From: Pseudomonadota bacterium
Lineage (GTDB): Bacteria > Pseudomonadota > Gammaproteobacteria > Steroidobacterales > Woeseiaceae
Length of the DNA stretch: 64,000 nt
Direction of reading: 5' to 3'
Assembly (NCBI GenBank): GCA_027618995.1
Contig: JAQCGO010000001.1
Span: forward strand, 1 to 64,000
This document shows positions 46,992 through 56,504 of this stretch, piece by piece (positions within the stretch are counted from its first letter, which is position 1; each line of letters starts with the position of its first letter). The notes under the pieces were generated by a model, which worked only from the letters and a program-made list of their open reading frames with translations, searched no databases and was not told the origin of the DNA. The translations under genes and the position numbers were made by a program.

Positions 46992-48436
46992 GCGGGCGCA
47001 GCGCAAATGCTTTTGATCTCGACGTACTCGTCGAGGCAATCCAGGCCGTGCTCGCGGCCGAGACCGGATTGCTTGATGCCGCCAAACGGCAGGTCATTGG
47101 CAAAGATATGCGCCGAATTGACACCGACGACGCCGGCTTCGAGTGCCAGGGCGCAGCGCTCGAGCCGTCTGGCATCACTGGAATAAACATAGGCGGCGAG
47201 GCCCGCCTGTGTGGCGTTGGCCATCTGCAGTGCCTCTGCTTCGTCTGAAAATTCGTAGAGACAGGCGATAGGGCCGAAGATTTCCGCGTCATAGGCCGGC
47301 ATGTCCGGCGTCATGGCGGCGAGCACCGTAGGTTGAAAGAACAGCGTCGATGTATCGTCCTGGCCGCCACCCGTTAACAGCTCGGCACCCATGCTGGTCG
47401 CCGTTGCGACCAGGCGTGAGAGACGCTCGATGGCCGCGCGATTGATCATCGGACCGATATCGCTCGCGTCGTCGAAGCCGTCGCCCGCCCGCAGTTTTGC
47501 GACGCGCGCTGCGAGCCGGGTGGCGAATTCCGTGTAAATTCCTTGCTGCACAAGATAGCGATTGGCACCGACGCAAATCTGCCCGCTATTGTAAAAGCGT
47601 GCCCCGACCGCACCGTCCAGCGCCTTTTCCAGATCTGCGTCGTCAAAAACGATGAACGGCGCGTTGCCACCAAGTTCCAGCGCGAGGCGTTTGACGGTGT
47701 CTCCGCAAGCGACGTACAGCTGCTTGCCAACTTTCGTCGAGCCCGTGAAGGAGAGCATACGCACGTCAGGGCTGATACACAGTTCGTGGCCAATGTCCGC
47801 GGGATTCTTGCACGGCAACACATTGTAGACACCAGCCGGAATTCCAGCGCGCTCGGCAAGACGCGCGAAGGCCAGTGCGATCAGCGGCGTTGCATCGGAT
47901 GGTTTGACGATAGTCGTGCAGCCAGTCGCGATCGCCGCGCCGGCCTTGACGATGACAGCAGCGGCCGGAAAGTTCCATGGGGTGATACAGGCGACGACGC
48001 CGATAGGTTGCTTGATCGTGGAATTGCGTTGCCCGGAGTCTTGTGTGGGCAAGTCCGTGCCTTGCAGGTATTCAGCGCGTTCCGCAAACCAGCGCAACAA
48101 GGCCGCACATTGCAGGATCTCGCCTTTCGCCTCACGCAGCGGTTTGCCGTTTTCCGCACAAATAATCGTCGCGAGGTCTGCAACATTGCGGCTGATGAGT
48201 TCGGCCCAGCGGTGTATGGCAGTAAGCCGTTCCTCGAGTGGCGCGTCTTTCCAGCGCGCAAGGGCGCGAGATGCCGCCGCAATCGCGTCGCGCACATGCG
48301 ACGCGTCGAGATCGCTGACTTCGGCGACAACCTGCAGTGTTGCCGGATTGACGACTGTAAATTGCCGCGCAGAGTCAATGCCAACACCGTCGATCCAGCC
48401 GCTCGTCAACAGCAACTCATTGTGCGCTAACTGCAT
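46988..48436 (-). CDS. NAD(P)-dependent aldehyde dehydrogenase, succinate-semialdehyde type
   Basis: 482 residues. Motifs: ITPWNFP, KPSDATPL, SFTGSTKVGK, the general base in LELGGNAP, and the catalytic cysteine in NSGQICVGANR. The C-terminal NDLPFGGIKQSGLGREHG closely follows GabD-type succinate-semialdehyde dehydrogenases. It oxidises an aldehyde to the acid, presumably the product of the alcohol dehydrogenase encoded just upstream (ten-base overlap). The natural aldehyde is unknown; there is no 4-aminobutyrate transaminase nearby. Confidence 0.9.
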   Translation of the reverse strand: MQLAHNELLLTSGWIDGVGIDSARQFTVVNPATLQVVAEVSDLDASHVRDAIAAASRALARWKDAPLEERLTAIHRWAELISRNVADLATIICAENGKPLREAKGEILQCAALLRWFAERAEYLQGTDLPTQDSGQRNSTIKQPIGVVACITPWNFPAAAVIVKAGAAIATGCTTIVKPSDATPLIALAFARLAERAGIPAGVYNVLPCKNPADIGHELCISPDVRMLSFTGSTKVGKQLYVACGDTVKRLALELGGNAPFIVFDDADLEKALDGAVGARFYNSGQICVGANRYLVQQGIYTEFATRLAARVAKLRAGDGFDDASDIGPMINRAAIERLSRLVATATSMGAELLTGGGQDDTSTLFFQPTVLAAMTPDMPAYDAEIFGPIACLYEFSDEAEALQMANATQAGLAAYVYSSDARRLERCALALEAGVVGVNSAHIFANDLPFGGIKQSGLGREHGLDCLDEYVEIKSICAAPA

Positions 48437-49596
48437 TCGGTGCTCCGATAGTCTGGGTCGATTATCACGACCGGCTTGACCACGTCGCCACGACTCATAG
48501 CAACAACGGCGGCCTCAATGCTGTCAATGCCGTCGAATTGTGTAATCAGCTTTTCGAACGGGAAGCGGCCCTGTTGCCATGCATCGATCAGTCTGGGGAT
48601 GAACTCCTTTGAGACGCTGTCGCCCTGCACGACGCCGCGCAGCGACTTGCCGGGCAGCAGGCCCTGCATCTCAATGCAAACCTCGGTGCCTGGTACGCCC
48701 GGCGCAATCATGGCCGTGACACCGAGTGGCCTGCAGCTGTCGAAGGCCTGCCGTAACACAGCCGGTATGCCCGTCGTATCGATGGCGTAATGGCAGCCAC
48801 CAGCAGAACTGATCGTCTTGATGTGTGTGTGGACCTGCCTGGCGTCTACGAACTCACTCGGTAGCACGCAATGTGTGGCGCCGAGTTCCTCTGCGAGCTG
48901 CAGGCGTCGCGGATTGACGTCCACGGCGATAATATTTTTCGCTGCCGCCATTTTCGCCGCCATGATGGCCGACAGTCCCACGCAGCCGCAGCCAAACACG
49001 GCGAGGCTCGTGCCTGGCTGCACCTGCAGCGTATTGAGCACCGTGCCGGCGCCGGTCTGCACGCCGCAGCCCAGTGGTGCGAGTAGTGTCAGGGGCAGGG
49101 ATTTGTCTACCTTGATCGTGTTGGTCGTGTGGCTAAGTGCGTAGGTCGCAAAAGATGACTGCTGGAAAAACGAGCCAAATACGTCCGCATTTGTGCTGTG
49201 AGGTCGGCGGTGAGTCTTGGCGCCGCCGGGCCGCACGCCGGCGAAATTCAGGCTGCCGTGTTCGTTGCAGTACGCGGGTTTGCCGCTCGCGCACTGCGGA
49301 CACCGGTCGCAAAAATCGTAACTGAGAATCACGTGGTCGCCGATATCGAATCCGCTGACTTTCTCGCCAAGGGCATCGATGATTCCTGTGCCCTCATGCC
49401 CCAGCACTATCGGGAATGAGCAGAGCCCCTTGGCCTTGGTCATGACGTCGGTATGGCACACACTCGTTGCGACGATCCGAACCCGGATCTCGTGCTCGCC
49501 GGGGGCCTTAAGCCGAAGGGCAGTGCTGACGAACGGTGTATCGCTGTCTACTGCGACCGCTGCCAGGACATCGATCTCGTCAGCGGGCATGCGCAT
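48427..49596 (-). CDS. Zinc-dependent alcohol dehydrogenase (aryl-alcohol/class III-like)
   Basis: 389 residues. Catalytic zinc ligands lie in SVCHTD and GHEGTG, the structural zinc cysteines in CDRCPQCASGKPAYC, and the NAD-binding fold near VFGCGCVGLSA. It resembles benzyl/aryl-alcohol dehydrogenases. With the aldehyde dehydrogenase it can take an alcohol to a carboxylate. Begins six bases after the exported nucleotidase gene; whether this operon link is functional is not clear. Confidence 0.85.
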   Translation of the reverse strand: MRMPADEIDVLAAVAVDSDTPFVSTALRLKAPGEHEIRVRIVATSVCHTDVMTKAKGLCSFPIVLGHEGTGIIDALGEKVSGFDIGDHVILSYDFCDRCPQCASGKPAYCNEHGSLNFAGVRPGGAKTHRRPHSTNADVFGSFFQQSSFATYALSHTTNTIKVDKSLPLTLLAPLGCGVQTGAGTVLNTLQVQPGTSLAVFGCGCVGLSAIMAAKMAAAKNIIAVDVNPRRLQLAEELGATHCVLPSEFVDARQVHTHIKTISSAGGCHYAIDTTGIPAVLRQAFDSCRPLGVTAMIAPGVPGTEVCIEMQGLLPGKSLRGVVQGDSVSKEFIPRLIDAWQQGRFPFEKLITQFDGIDSIEAAVVAMSRGDVVKPVVIIDPDYRSTECS

Positions 49597-49601
49597 AATC
49601 G

Positions 49602-51188
49602 CTATTCACTGCCTGCGACCGGTGTTTGCCGGCCGCGTACCGGAGTTGTAACGAGTTCCCGGTCGCGGAAATACTGGACGACGACTTCTGACACCTTGCC
49701 GACACTGCGGATGACGGGCGACTCCGGGAACGAGTCGTACAGGTCGCCGCCCTCGCTCAGGAAACCCGCCGCGGCGACAGTAAATCGGTCGTCGTCCATG
49801 ACCGGCTGGCCGTTACGCTGCAGCGTAATGACGCGGCTGTACTTGGGCTGGCTCAGATCATAGGTCATGGCCAGACCCGACAATTGCAACAATCCGCGTT
49901 CGAATGTCAATGATTGTTCGAGTGCGCGACGGATCTGGTGGCCGCTCATCTCTATGACGTTGACGTCGTCGACAAACGGATAGGTGTCGAGCAGGTCGAC
50001 CAGCAGCACGTCACCCGCAGGAAGGTCCTTACGCAAGCTGCCACCGTGTATGAAACCGATATCGGCACCACTGGCCGCAACCAAAATATCCGCAAACAGA
50101 TTGCCGACGTCAGACTCCTCGATATAGCGCCTGACCAGCGGCGCTTCGGTGCTGCCGACTTTGACCATGATGTCCGAGTGCTTTTCGCGGTACTTCTGCA
50201 GTTTGGCCAGGATTCGGGGATCTGGCAGCAATTTCGACGACTCAACCGGGATCAGTTTGCCGTCGTAGCTCTTGATTTCGCCGGTAGCACCGTCCAGCGT
50301 CAGCTGCAGGAAACCAAGGTGCGTCGCCTGCCCGTAGGTCTGCATGATCAGCGTGCCTGTTTCTGGTTGCACGACAGGCGCCGGCGTGCCGGCATCAGCG
50401 TGGCCCGCGAACAAAACGTCGATACCGTTGACGGCACCGGCGAGTGCGATATCCGCGTCGATGTCGCGCTGCAGTCGCGGATCGGACTCCGCGTCGGTCT
50501 GCATTGGTGCCGTCATGCCCTGGTGTGTCAGCAATACGATCAGATCGACCTGGTCGCGCAATTCCTCGATCGACTTCTGCACCGCCGCGGCAGGCTCGCG
50601 CACATCGAGGGGTGCGATGTACGACGGAATGATTGCCGTGGCCGCGTCCTGGCCCATGATGCCGATGACGCCGATACGTACACCATCGCGCTCAATAATT
50701 GTATGTGCCTGTGCGTACGGGTGATCGGTATCGCGATAGAAAAAATTCGCACCCAGCACCGGGAACGGCGCGCGATTCTTTTGCCATTCGAAAATCTCGT
50801 GACCGTACTCGAATTCATGATTGCCAATGGCCATTGCGTCATAGCCCATCGTGATCATGAGTTCGAACGCCAGTTCGCCCTCCGTGAGCTTGGCCAGCGC
50901 GCCCGTAAAGATATCGCCGGAGTCGAACAGGAAAACGTTCGGCTCTGTCTCGCGAATCGAGTCGATCAACGTGGTCAGTTCGGCAATGCCACCGATCATG
51001 TCGACATCGTTGAGCCAGAAAGCGGGGATCGGATCGTAGGCACTTTCCACGTCGTTAGTGAACAACAGGGTTACGATTCGGTCGCTCTCGGCCGGTGCCG
51101 ATGCTATCGGTGCCTTTTCTGACGCATCGCAGCCGACCAGCGTCGTTGTCAGGACACAAAGCAAAAGCAGGAATCGATTCATAGTCAT
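49602..51188 (-). CDS. Exported bifunctional metallophosphatase/5'-nucleotidase (copy 1), lipoprotein
   Basis: 528 residues. Lipoprotein signal (TLVGC). An N-terminal metallophosphatase domain (about 35-290) has GDIFTG and GNHEFEYG. The C-terminal 5'-nucleotidase substrate-binding domain includes ESDVGNLFADIL and the aromatic region DTYPFVDDV. Two usual metal-ligand histidines differ: the NDxH motif is TNDVES and GHxH is GHADAG. The likely role is dephosphorylation of nucleotides or nucleotide sugars in the envelope. It is a paralogue of the gene at 61364. Divergent from a HAD nucleotidase. Confidence 0.85.
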   Translation of the reverse strand: MTMNRFLLLLCVLTTTLVGCDASEKAPIASAPAESDRIVTLLFTNDVESAYDPIPAFWLNDVDMIGGIAELTTLIDSIRETEPNVFLFDSGDIFTGALAKLTEGELAFELMITMGYDAMAIGNHEFEYGHEIFEWQKNRAPFPVLGANFFYRDTDHPYAQAHTIIERDGVRIGVIGIMGQDAATAIIPSYIAPLDVREPAAAVQKSIEELRDQVDLIVLLTHQGMTAPMQTDAESDPRLQRDIDADIALAGAVNGIDVLFAGHADAGTPAPVVQPETGTLIMQTYGQATHLGFLQLTLDGATGEIKSYDGKLIPVESSKLLPDPRILAKLQKYREKHSDIMVKVGSTEAPLVRRYIEESDVGNLFADILVAASGADIGFIHGGSLRKDLPAGDVLLVDLLDTYPFVDDVNVIEMSGHQIRRALEQSLTFERGLLQLSGLAMTYDLSQPKYSRVITLQRNGQPVMDDDRFTVAAAGFLSEGGDLYDSFPESPVIRSVGKVSEVVVQYFRDRELVTTPVRGRQTPVAGSE

Positions 51189-51262
51189 GGCATTCAGTCC
51201 GTGCAAAAATGTCAATGTTAACGCAGGTGATAATAACAGAATCATTTCGGGTGTGACGTTCG

Positions 51263-51949
51263 ATGCCGTATACGACCATACTGATTGACCTGGATCACAC
51301 GATTTTTGACTCGGATACGTCCGAGACAACGGCGTTTCAACAGACCCTACTGGCGGCCGGGATCGAGGATTTCGCACGTTATGCCCCCGCCTATCGCGAA
51401 ATCAATCTCGGGTTATGGGCCGCCGTCGAGCGGCACGAGCTGACCCCGCAACAGGTTCGTATCCTGCGCTTCGAACAGCTGGTCGCGACGCAACAACTCG
51501 CTGCTGACCCAATTCGCATGGCGGAAGACTACGTGCTGGCGCTGGGCGCCAACGGCGAGCTTTACGATGGTGCGCGCGAGGTGCTCGAAGCGCTGAGCAG
51601 GCAGGCGTTGCTCGCACTGGTGACCAACGGTTTGAGCGAAGTGCAGCGGGCGCGCATTGAACGCCTCGGCATCGGCGACTATTTTGACGCCATCGCGATT
51701 TCTGCCGAAATCGGCGCGGCCAAGCCCGGCACAAAAATATTCGACATCGTGTTTGCCGATCTGGGTAAGCCGGCCAGGGCATCCGCGATCATGGTGGGTG
51801 ACAACCTGTCAGCCGACATTCAGGGCGGGGCCAACTACGGCATCGCGTCCTGCTGGTATAACCCGCATGGCCGGGTCGCCGGGCCTGCAGTGCGACCGAG
51901 CCATGAAATCGCGACCTTGCATGAGTTGCTGGCGCTGGTATCAGCCTGA
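51263..51949 (+). CDS. yjjG: HAD-family pyrimidine 5'-nucleotidase (YjjG type)
   Basis: 228 residues, like E. coli YjjG (225). HAD motifs: DLDHTIFD (nucleophile Asp), LVTNG, the lysine in AAKPGTKIFD, and MVGDNLSADIQGG. YjjG hydrolyses pyrimidine and some non-canonical nucleoside monophosphates in the cytoplasm. It is divergent from the exported nucleotidase and convergent with the dioxygenase gene, overlapping its 3' end by nine bases. Confidence 0.85.
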   Translation: MPYTTILIDLDHTIFDSDTSETTAFQQTLLAAGIEDFARYAPAYREINLGLWAAVERHELTPQQVRILRFEQLVATQQLAADPIRMAEDYVLALGANGELYDGAREVLEALSRQALLALVTNGLSEVQRARIERLGIGDYFDAIAISAEIGAAKPGTKIFDIVFADLGKPARASAIMVGDNLSADIQGGANYGIASCWYNPHGRVAGPAVRPSHEIATLHELLALVSA

Positions 51950-52807
51950 ATAGCCGAACCCGGTTTTGGGGCCGAGGACCGATGGTGGTTTTGGAAAGTC
52001 GCCTGCCGCAAGTGGCCAGGCGACCGGATGGCCGGCGCCGGTGATCAGTTCACCCTGCTTGTGGCCGTCCCGGTCGAGGGCGAAATAGGCGTCATCGCGC
52101 GAGCGTCTACAGCCATCAGCCATGTAGGCCATCGTAAATACGCGTCGTGTTCGGTCAGTGTCGTTGCGATCCGCCGCGTGAATCGTGCAGGCATGGTGAA
52201 AAATCGCAGAGCCCCGCTTTGCCGGGACGGGAATCAGGGCCATGCCCGCGAGCCGTTCGTCCTGCAACAGCTCATACGGTTTACCGCCGCGTAATTGTCC
52301 GATGTCGACGAACTCCGTTATCCCTGACAGATGCGAGCCTCGGAGGTAACTCATCATGCCGCCGCCCGGATGCACATCGGCGAACGGAATCCACACCGAG
52401 ACCAGGTCGGTCCGGTCGACGGGCCAGAACGGGTAATCGAGGTGCGCATCGGTCTTGCGTCCGCCGGGCTCCTTGTACAACGCCTGGTCGTGCCACAGAC
52501 GCACGCAGTCGACCTGTAACAGTGCCGCGGCCGCGGCACAAAGCTTGGTGTGGAAGGTGAACGGGGCAACCTGCGGATGGTCTTCCCACAGGCGCATGCA
52601 TTGCACGAAAGTCTGCTCATACAGGTTCTTGCTGGCCAGCGGGCGATGATCGTCGCTGGTGCGATGTCGCACCGCGGCATCGACGGCCGGCCCGAATCGA
52701 TCGAGCTCTTCATCCGTGAATAAATCGTCGACCAAAAGAAAGCCATCGCGCTGGAACGCATCAATTTGCAGCTGGCTGAGTCCCGATTGTTCTTTTGCAG
52801 TGCGCAT
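51941..52807 (-). CDS. Phytanoyl-CoA dioxygenase (PhyH) family protein
   Basis: 288 residues. Fe(II)/2-oxoglutarate oxygenase fold with ligands HLD (in DAHLDYPFW) and the distal His in HHACTIHAADRN, followed by an arginine in TRRVF for 2-oxoglutarate. No signal peptide. The family hydroxylates varied small molecules and the substrate cannot be inferred. It ends a four-gene minus-strand run (sulfatase, adenosine deaminase, exonuclease, dioxygenase) and starts 11 bases after the exonuclease stop. Confidence 0.85.
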   Translation of the reverse strand: MRTAKEQSGLSQLQIDAFQRDGFLLVDDLFTDEELDRFGPAVDAAVRHRTSDDHRPLASKNLYEQTFVQCMRLWEDHPQVAPFTFHTKLCAAAAALLQVDCVRLWHDQALYKEPGGRKTDAHLDYPFWPVDRTDLVSVWIPFADVHPGGGMMSYLRGSHLSGITEFVDIGQLRGGKPYELLQDERLAGMALIPVPAKRGSAIFHHACTIHAADRNDTDRTRRVFTMAYMADGCRRSRDDAYFALDRDGHKQGELITGAGHPVAWPLAAGDFPKPPSVLGPKTGFGYSG

Positions 52808-52817
52808 GGATAGCCAC

Positions 52818-53486
52818 CTAGTTCGCGTCGGAGTAGGTCAACAGGGCCCGGTAAACTCTCGCATTCAGCCGCGCTCCTGTGATGCCCGTATGCAACTCGG
52901 CCACGTGTGGCTCATCTTCAATATCAAGACGATCGGCAATGGAGCTGCCTGTCAGGCTGCGTATGCCCCGGCTCCAGGCCATCGACGGCAGGTCCAGGAT
53001 GAAATAGTGATAGAGCTCGCGCCAGCTACGGTTCCGCGATCGAAATAGTTGATCGAGGAAAGCGGCATCGAAATGCGAATTGAATGCAACCATCAGCACC
53101 GTGCGCTCGCCAGCAACGCGGGCGTGAAAGCTTTGCAGGCCGGCGATGGCGGCATCGGTCGATAGCGCGCCCAGCTCGCGCCAGCGCTGGTCATCAAACG
53201 CATTGACGGCGCGGGCGCCGTCGTCCGTTCGCTCCGGGTGTTCGGGCTGGATGCGCATGAACAGTTCGTCGATCACCACACCGTCAAGATCGGTCATCAC
53301 GATGCCGATGTCGATCATCTCGTGGTAGCCGGGAACGAGCCCCGTGGTTTCGACGTCGACGAAGGCCAGCAGCCAGTCCGCGGGTGCCTCGTGCGGCCAG
53401 CGAAATTTTTCGGCAGCGGCCGTCAGCATCGCAGGCGCAAGCGCGAGCAACGTGAGCGCTTGCATTAACGCGCGTTTGGCGTGCAT
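52818..53486 (-). CDS. Exported DEDD-type 3'-5' exonuclease-like protein
   Basis: 222 residues. Exo I motif VDVETTGL and Exo II region AFNSHFDAAFLD belong to the DnaQ/DEDD superfamily. In the Exo III region the sequence HTGITGA stands where HxAxxDA is expected, so the last aspartate appears replaced by glycine. The start at 53486 gives a signal peptide with a basic n-region (MHAKRALMQ) and a hydrophobic core; ATG 53465, overlapping the upstream stop (TAATG), is an alternative. An exported DnaQ-like nuclease is unusual. Context suggests trimming of environmental nucleic acid. Confidence 0.75.
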   Translation of the reverse strand: MHAKRALMQALTLLALAPAMLTAAAEKFRWPHEAPADWLLAFVDVETTGLVPGYHEMIDIGIVMTDLDGVVIDELFMRIQPEHPERTDDGARAVNAFDDQRWRELGALSTDAAIAGLQSFHARVAGERTVLMVAFNSHFDAAFLDQLFRSRNRSWRELYHYFILDLPSMAWSRGIRSLTGSSIADRLDIEDEPHVAELHTGITGARLNARVYRALLTYSDAN

Positions 53487-54877
53487 AGCTCGTAGTGCGT
53501 GCAAATGAAGCGGCGTGTTGGCGGCATCGGCGGGAGGCGGGCGAGCCCGTACTTTTGCATGCCGAGTTCGAACTTCGATATGCGCTCATCGAATTCCCGA
53601 AGCAGCTGTTGTTTGACGCCCGGTTGCACGAAAGCATATTGCAGTGAGTTGCGACTCAGCGTCCTGATCTCTTCCCAGCTCAGATTGAATTCCGTAACGG
53701 CGACAAAAAATTCGTCGGTCATGGTCGAATCCCACATGCCGCGATCATCGGTCGACAAAGCCACGGGAATTCCTGTGCGCAGGTATTCCGGAAACGGGTG
53801 TTCCGCGTAATCACTGACGTACTTCAGTAGCAGGTTACTGATCAGGTTGATCTCGACCAGGTAGGGTCCGTGGCGCATGAGCCGCATCGTATCGTCATCG
53901 GTAATGAGGTTCAGGCCATGGCCGATACGGTCCGCGCCCAGCAATAGCGTGTCGCGCACATGGTCATTCGGCTCGTCAACTTCACCGGCGTGAATCGAGA
54001 GTTTTACGCCCGGATACTGGCGTCGCAAATCGCGCAGTGTTTCCAGAAAGCGCAGCGGATAGCCTTTGTCGTTGTCCTCACGGCCGACCATATTCACAGC
54101 AACAAAGAGGTCGCTGTGATCGTGCACATAGCGGTACACGAAGCGCAGGTGGTCCTCGGCGCCCGGCAGGAAGCGCAATATCGAAATCTGCATGCGTACG
54201 GTGACGCCGGTGGCGACGGCGTCGTCCCGTTGCAGGCGCTCGCGCAGGATGTTCACGGCTTGTTCGGACGGCATCGGCGTGCCATCGGGATTGACAAAGC
54301 CGGCGACGGAAACCTGCGTTTCGAGGTAGCTCAGGCCCTCAGCGCCGAAAGCCTGCATGTTCAGGTACAGGGTTTCGGCTTGAATCCAGGGGTTCCAGCC
54401 CAATGCGTTCATGCGCGGCCAGTGGGTGCCAAAAAACTCGTCGCGGCCCTCGTAAGGTTTGTCGAGGTGGATGCTGTCCAGCCAGCCGGACTTTTCCGTG
54501 GCGTTCAGGTCCTCGAGCGATTTGTACTCACGCTTTTCGCAGTCGTTCAGTGCCTCGTATTCACTGGCCATGATGGTGCGAAACATGAGGTAGTAAGGCG
54601 CGCTACCATATTCATCGCTGCCATAGGCAACACAGTTCTCGATGCGCACCTTGGTGAAATACACGTAGCCGCGCTTCTTTTCCTCCAGAGCCAGGTCATA
54701 CAGCCATTCGGAAAAGTTCGAACCCGACAGGTGATTGTGCAGATCACCGCCCTTCGGCATGGCGTGGAGCACGCGATACAGATCCGTCGCGCTGCCATTC
54801 TGCTTGATGTCGTCAAACCAGTCGGCCGACGCGGGCTGTGCAATCAATAAAGCTGCAATTAGAAGACTTGTCCTCAT
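53465..54877 (-). CDS. Exported adenosine deaminase (ADGF-like)
   Basis: 470 residues, longer than cytoplasmic Add (about 335), and beginning with a signal peptide (MRTSLLIAALLIAQPASA). Catalytic motifs of the adenosine deaminase family are complete: MPKGGDLHNHLSG (zinc ligands), SIHAGEVDEP (catalytic Glu), RIGHGLNL and ALSTDDRGM. It converts adenosine (or deoxyadenosine) to inosine outside the cytoplasm, like growth-factor-type deaminases. Overlaps the sulfatase gene upstream by four bases and the exonuclease gene downstream. Confidence 0.9.
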   Translation of the reverse strand: MRTSLLIAALLIAQPASADWFDDIKQNGSATDLYRVLHAMPKGGDLHNHLSGSNFSEWLYDLALEEKKRGYVYFTKVRIENCVAYGSDEYGSAPYYLMFRTIMASEYEALNDCEKREYKSLEDLNATEKSGWLDSIHLDKPYEGRDEFFGTHWPRMNALGWNPWIQAETLYLNMQAFGAEGLSYLETQVSVAGFVNPDGTPMPSEQAVNILRERLQRDDAVATGVTVRMQISILRFLPGAEDHLRFVYRYVHDHSDLFVAVNMVGREDNDKGYPLRFLETLRDLRRQYPGVKLSIHAGEVDEPNDHVRDTLLLGADRIGHGLNLITDDDTMRLMRHGPYLVEINLISNLLLKYVSDYAEHPFPEYLRTGIPVALSTDDRGMWDSTMTDEFFVAVTEFNLSWEEIRTLSRNSLQYAFVQPGVKQQLLREFDERISKFELGMQKYGLARLPPMPPTRRFICTHYELCTPNAR

Positions 54878-56307
54878 CGTTCGTACTTCTGATCCATGTT
54901 GGGTCGCAGTGGGTCGTTGTTGATTGCCTCGATGAATTGCATGGCCTCGGCGGCCAGCGTCTTGGCAATGGCGGGCTGTTGTGCGAGCAGATTAAAAAAC
55001 TCCAGCGGATCTTCGTCGAGGTTATACAGTTCGCGCGGTGTGGCATCGCGATCCAGCAACAATTTCCAGGACCCGTTGCGAATTGCAAACTCCATATCGG
55101 ACACCGACTCCAGCGCCCAGAACAGGCTGCGCGCCGGCAGCTTCTCGCCGCGAAAAATCGGCTGCATGTCGACGCCGTCAATTGCGCGATCGTCGGGAAC
55201 CGTGCCGCCGCCAATATTGGCCAGCGTTACGAAGAGGTCCATGCCGATGAGCTGTGCATCGGATACGGAGTCGGGCTGCGTCATTTCGGGATAGCGAATG
55301 ATCGCCGGCACTCTAATGCCGCCTTCATACAGGTAGTGTTTGCGACCGCGAAATCCGCCAGTGCTGCCGTAGGCATTTACTTCCCACCAGTTGATCCATT
55401 GTTCTGTCACAGGGCCGTTGTCACTGGAAAACACGATGACAGTATCATCGTAAATCTTTTGCTCGCGCAGCCAGTCGAGGACGCGACCAAGCTGGGCGTC
55501 CATGTAGGTCACGTTGGCGTAGTACTCGCCAGGACCGCGCGGAATCAGCATTTTTTTTGGCGGTTGCGTACCACCATTTGGAACTGGTACGACTTCGCCG
55601 CGCGTGAACTGCTGGTACATAGCGTTGTACTCGGGCGGGTTCGCGATCGAGGTGTGCGGCTCGGCCATACCCAGGTAGAGAAAAAACGGTTTGCGCGGGT
55701 CGCGTTTATCGAGCCATTGAATCGCCTCGTTGGCATACAGGTCCGCCGTGTAGCCCTGTTGTTCGGGCAGCGCGGTCTTGTTGCGATAAATATTTGTCGG
55801 GTTGTGGTTGTGCGGCAGCTGAAAGTCGTTATGTCCGTAGTAGTAGTCGAAGCCCTGATCGGTCGGCTGCGGTTCGGTCGTGCTGCCGAGGTCCGAGTTC
55901 AGATGCCACTTGCCGATGTGTGCAGTGCTGTAGCCCGCGTCGCGCAGTATTTCGGCAAGCGTGATTTCCTCGTCATGCAGATAGACGCCGCTATGGTGCG
56001 GAATCCAGCTTTCGATGCCGGTGCGATACGGGTGGCGGCCAGTCAGCAAGCCGGCCCGCGACGGTGAGCACAACGCGGAAGGCGCGTAGTAATTTGTCAG
56101 CCGCATCCCCTCGCGCGATAGAGCATCGATGTTTGGCGTTTGCAATACTGGGTGGCCGTAGCTGCCCAGATCACCGTAGCCGAGATCGTCAACGTAGATG
56201 AGCAGGATATTCGGTTGTGTGCCGGCCTTTGCCGCAGCGGCCGCAAGCAGCAGGATCAAGAGCGCCGCGCGCAGCAATCCAGTTTTTTTTCTCGTCAGGA
56301 AATTCAC
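54874..56307 (-). CDS. Exported sulfatase (type I, formylglycine-dependent)
   Basis: 477 residues with a signal peptide. The activation motif CSPSRAGLLTGR supplies the cysteine converted to formylglycine. Metal-binding YVDDLGYGDLG and the SSDNGP region are typical of arylsulfatases, including YAPSALCSPSR ahead of the active site. It hydrolyses a sulfate ester, likely from a marine polysaccharide or aromatic sulfate. No formylglycine-generating enzyme is in the window. First gene of a coupled four-gene run to 51941. Confidence 0.9.
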   Translation of the reverse strand: MNFLTRKKTGLLRAALLILLLAAAAAKAGTQPNILLIYVDDLGYGDLGSYGHPVLQTPNIDALSREGMRLTNYYAPSALCSPSRAGLLTGRHPYRTGIESWIPHHSGVYLHDEEITLAEILRDAGYSTAHIGKWHLNSDLGSTTEPQPTDQGFDYYYGHNDFQLPHNHNPTNIYRNKTALPEQQGYTADLYANEAIQWLDKRDPRKPFFLYLGMAEPHTSIANPPEYNAMYQQFTRGEVVPVPNGGTQPPKKMLIPRGPGEYYANVTYMDAQLGRVLDWLREQKIYDDTVIVFSSDNGPVTEQWINWWEVNAYGSTGGFRGRKHYLYEGGIRVPAIIRYPEMTQPDSVSDAQLIGMDLFVTLANIGGGTVPDDRAIDGVDMQPIFRGEKLPARSLFWALESVSDMEFAIRNGSWKLLLDRDATPRELYNLDEDPLEFFNLLAQQPAIAKTLAAEAMQFIEAINNDPLRPNMDQKYER

Positions 56308-56504
56308 AGCGAACCATGGTACTGCAAATTTACAGCTTAGATCATTGATAATGTTGGTAATTGCTAAAAAGCAACAACACTACCAAGGTGCCAGACCCAA
56401 AGTGGCACAAGGCTTTAGATTGAATCTGCGACTCGCCTGTGGTACGAAGCCCGCGGTAAAACAACAATTTTGTATTGCAGCAACACGTCACCGGGGAAAT
56501 TCAA

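Noticed and set aside
54838-56067. 409-codon plus-strand frame opposite the sulfatase
   Set aside because: The sulfatase has its active-site motif and coupled neighbours. The opposite frame shows no recognised motif.
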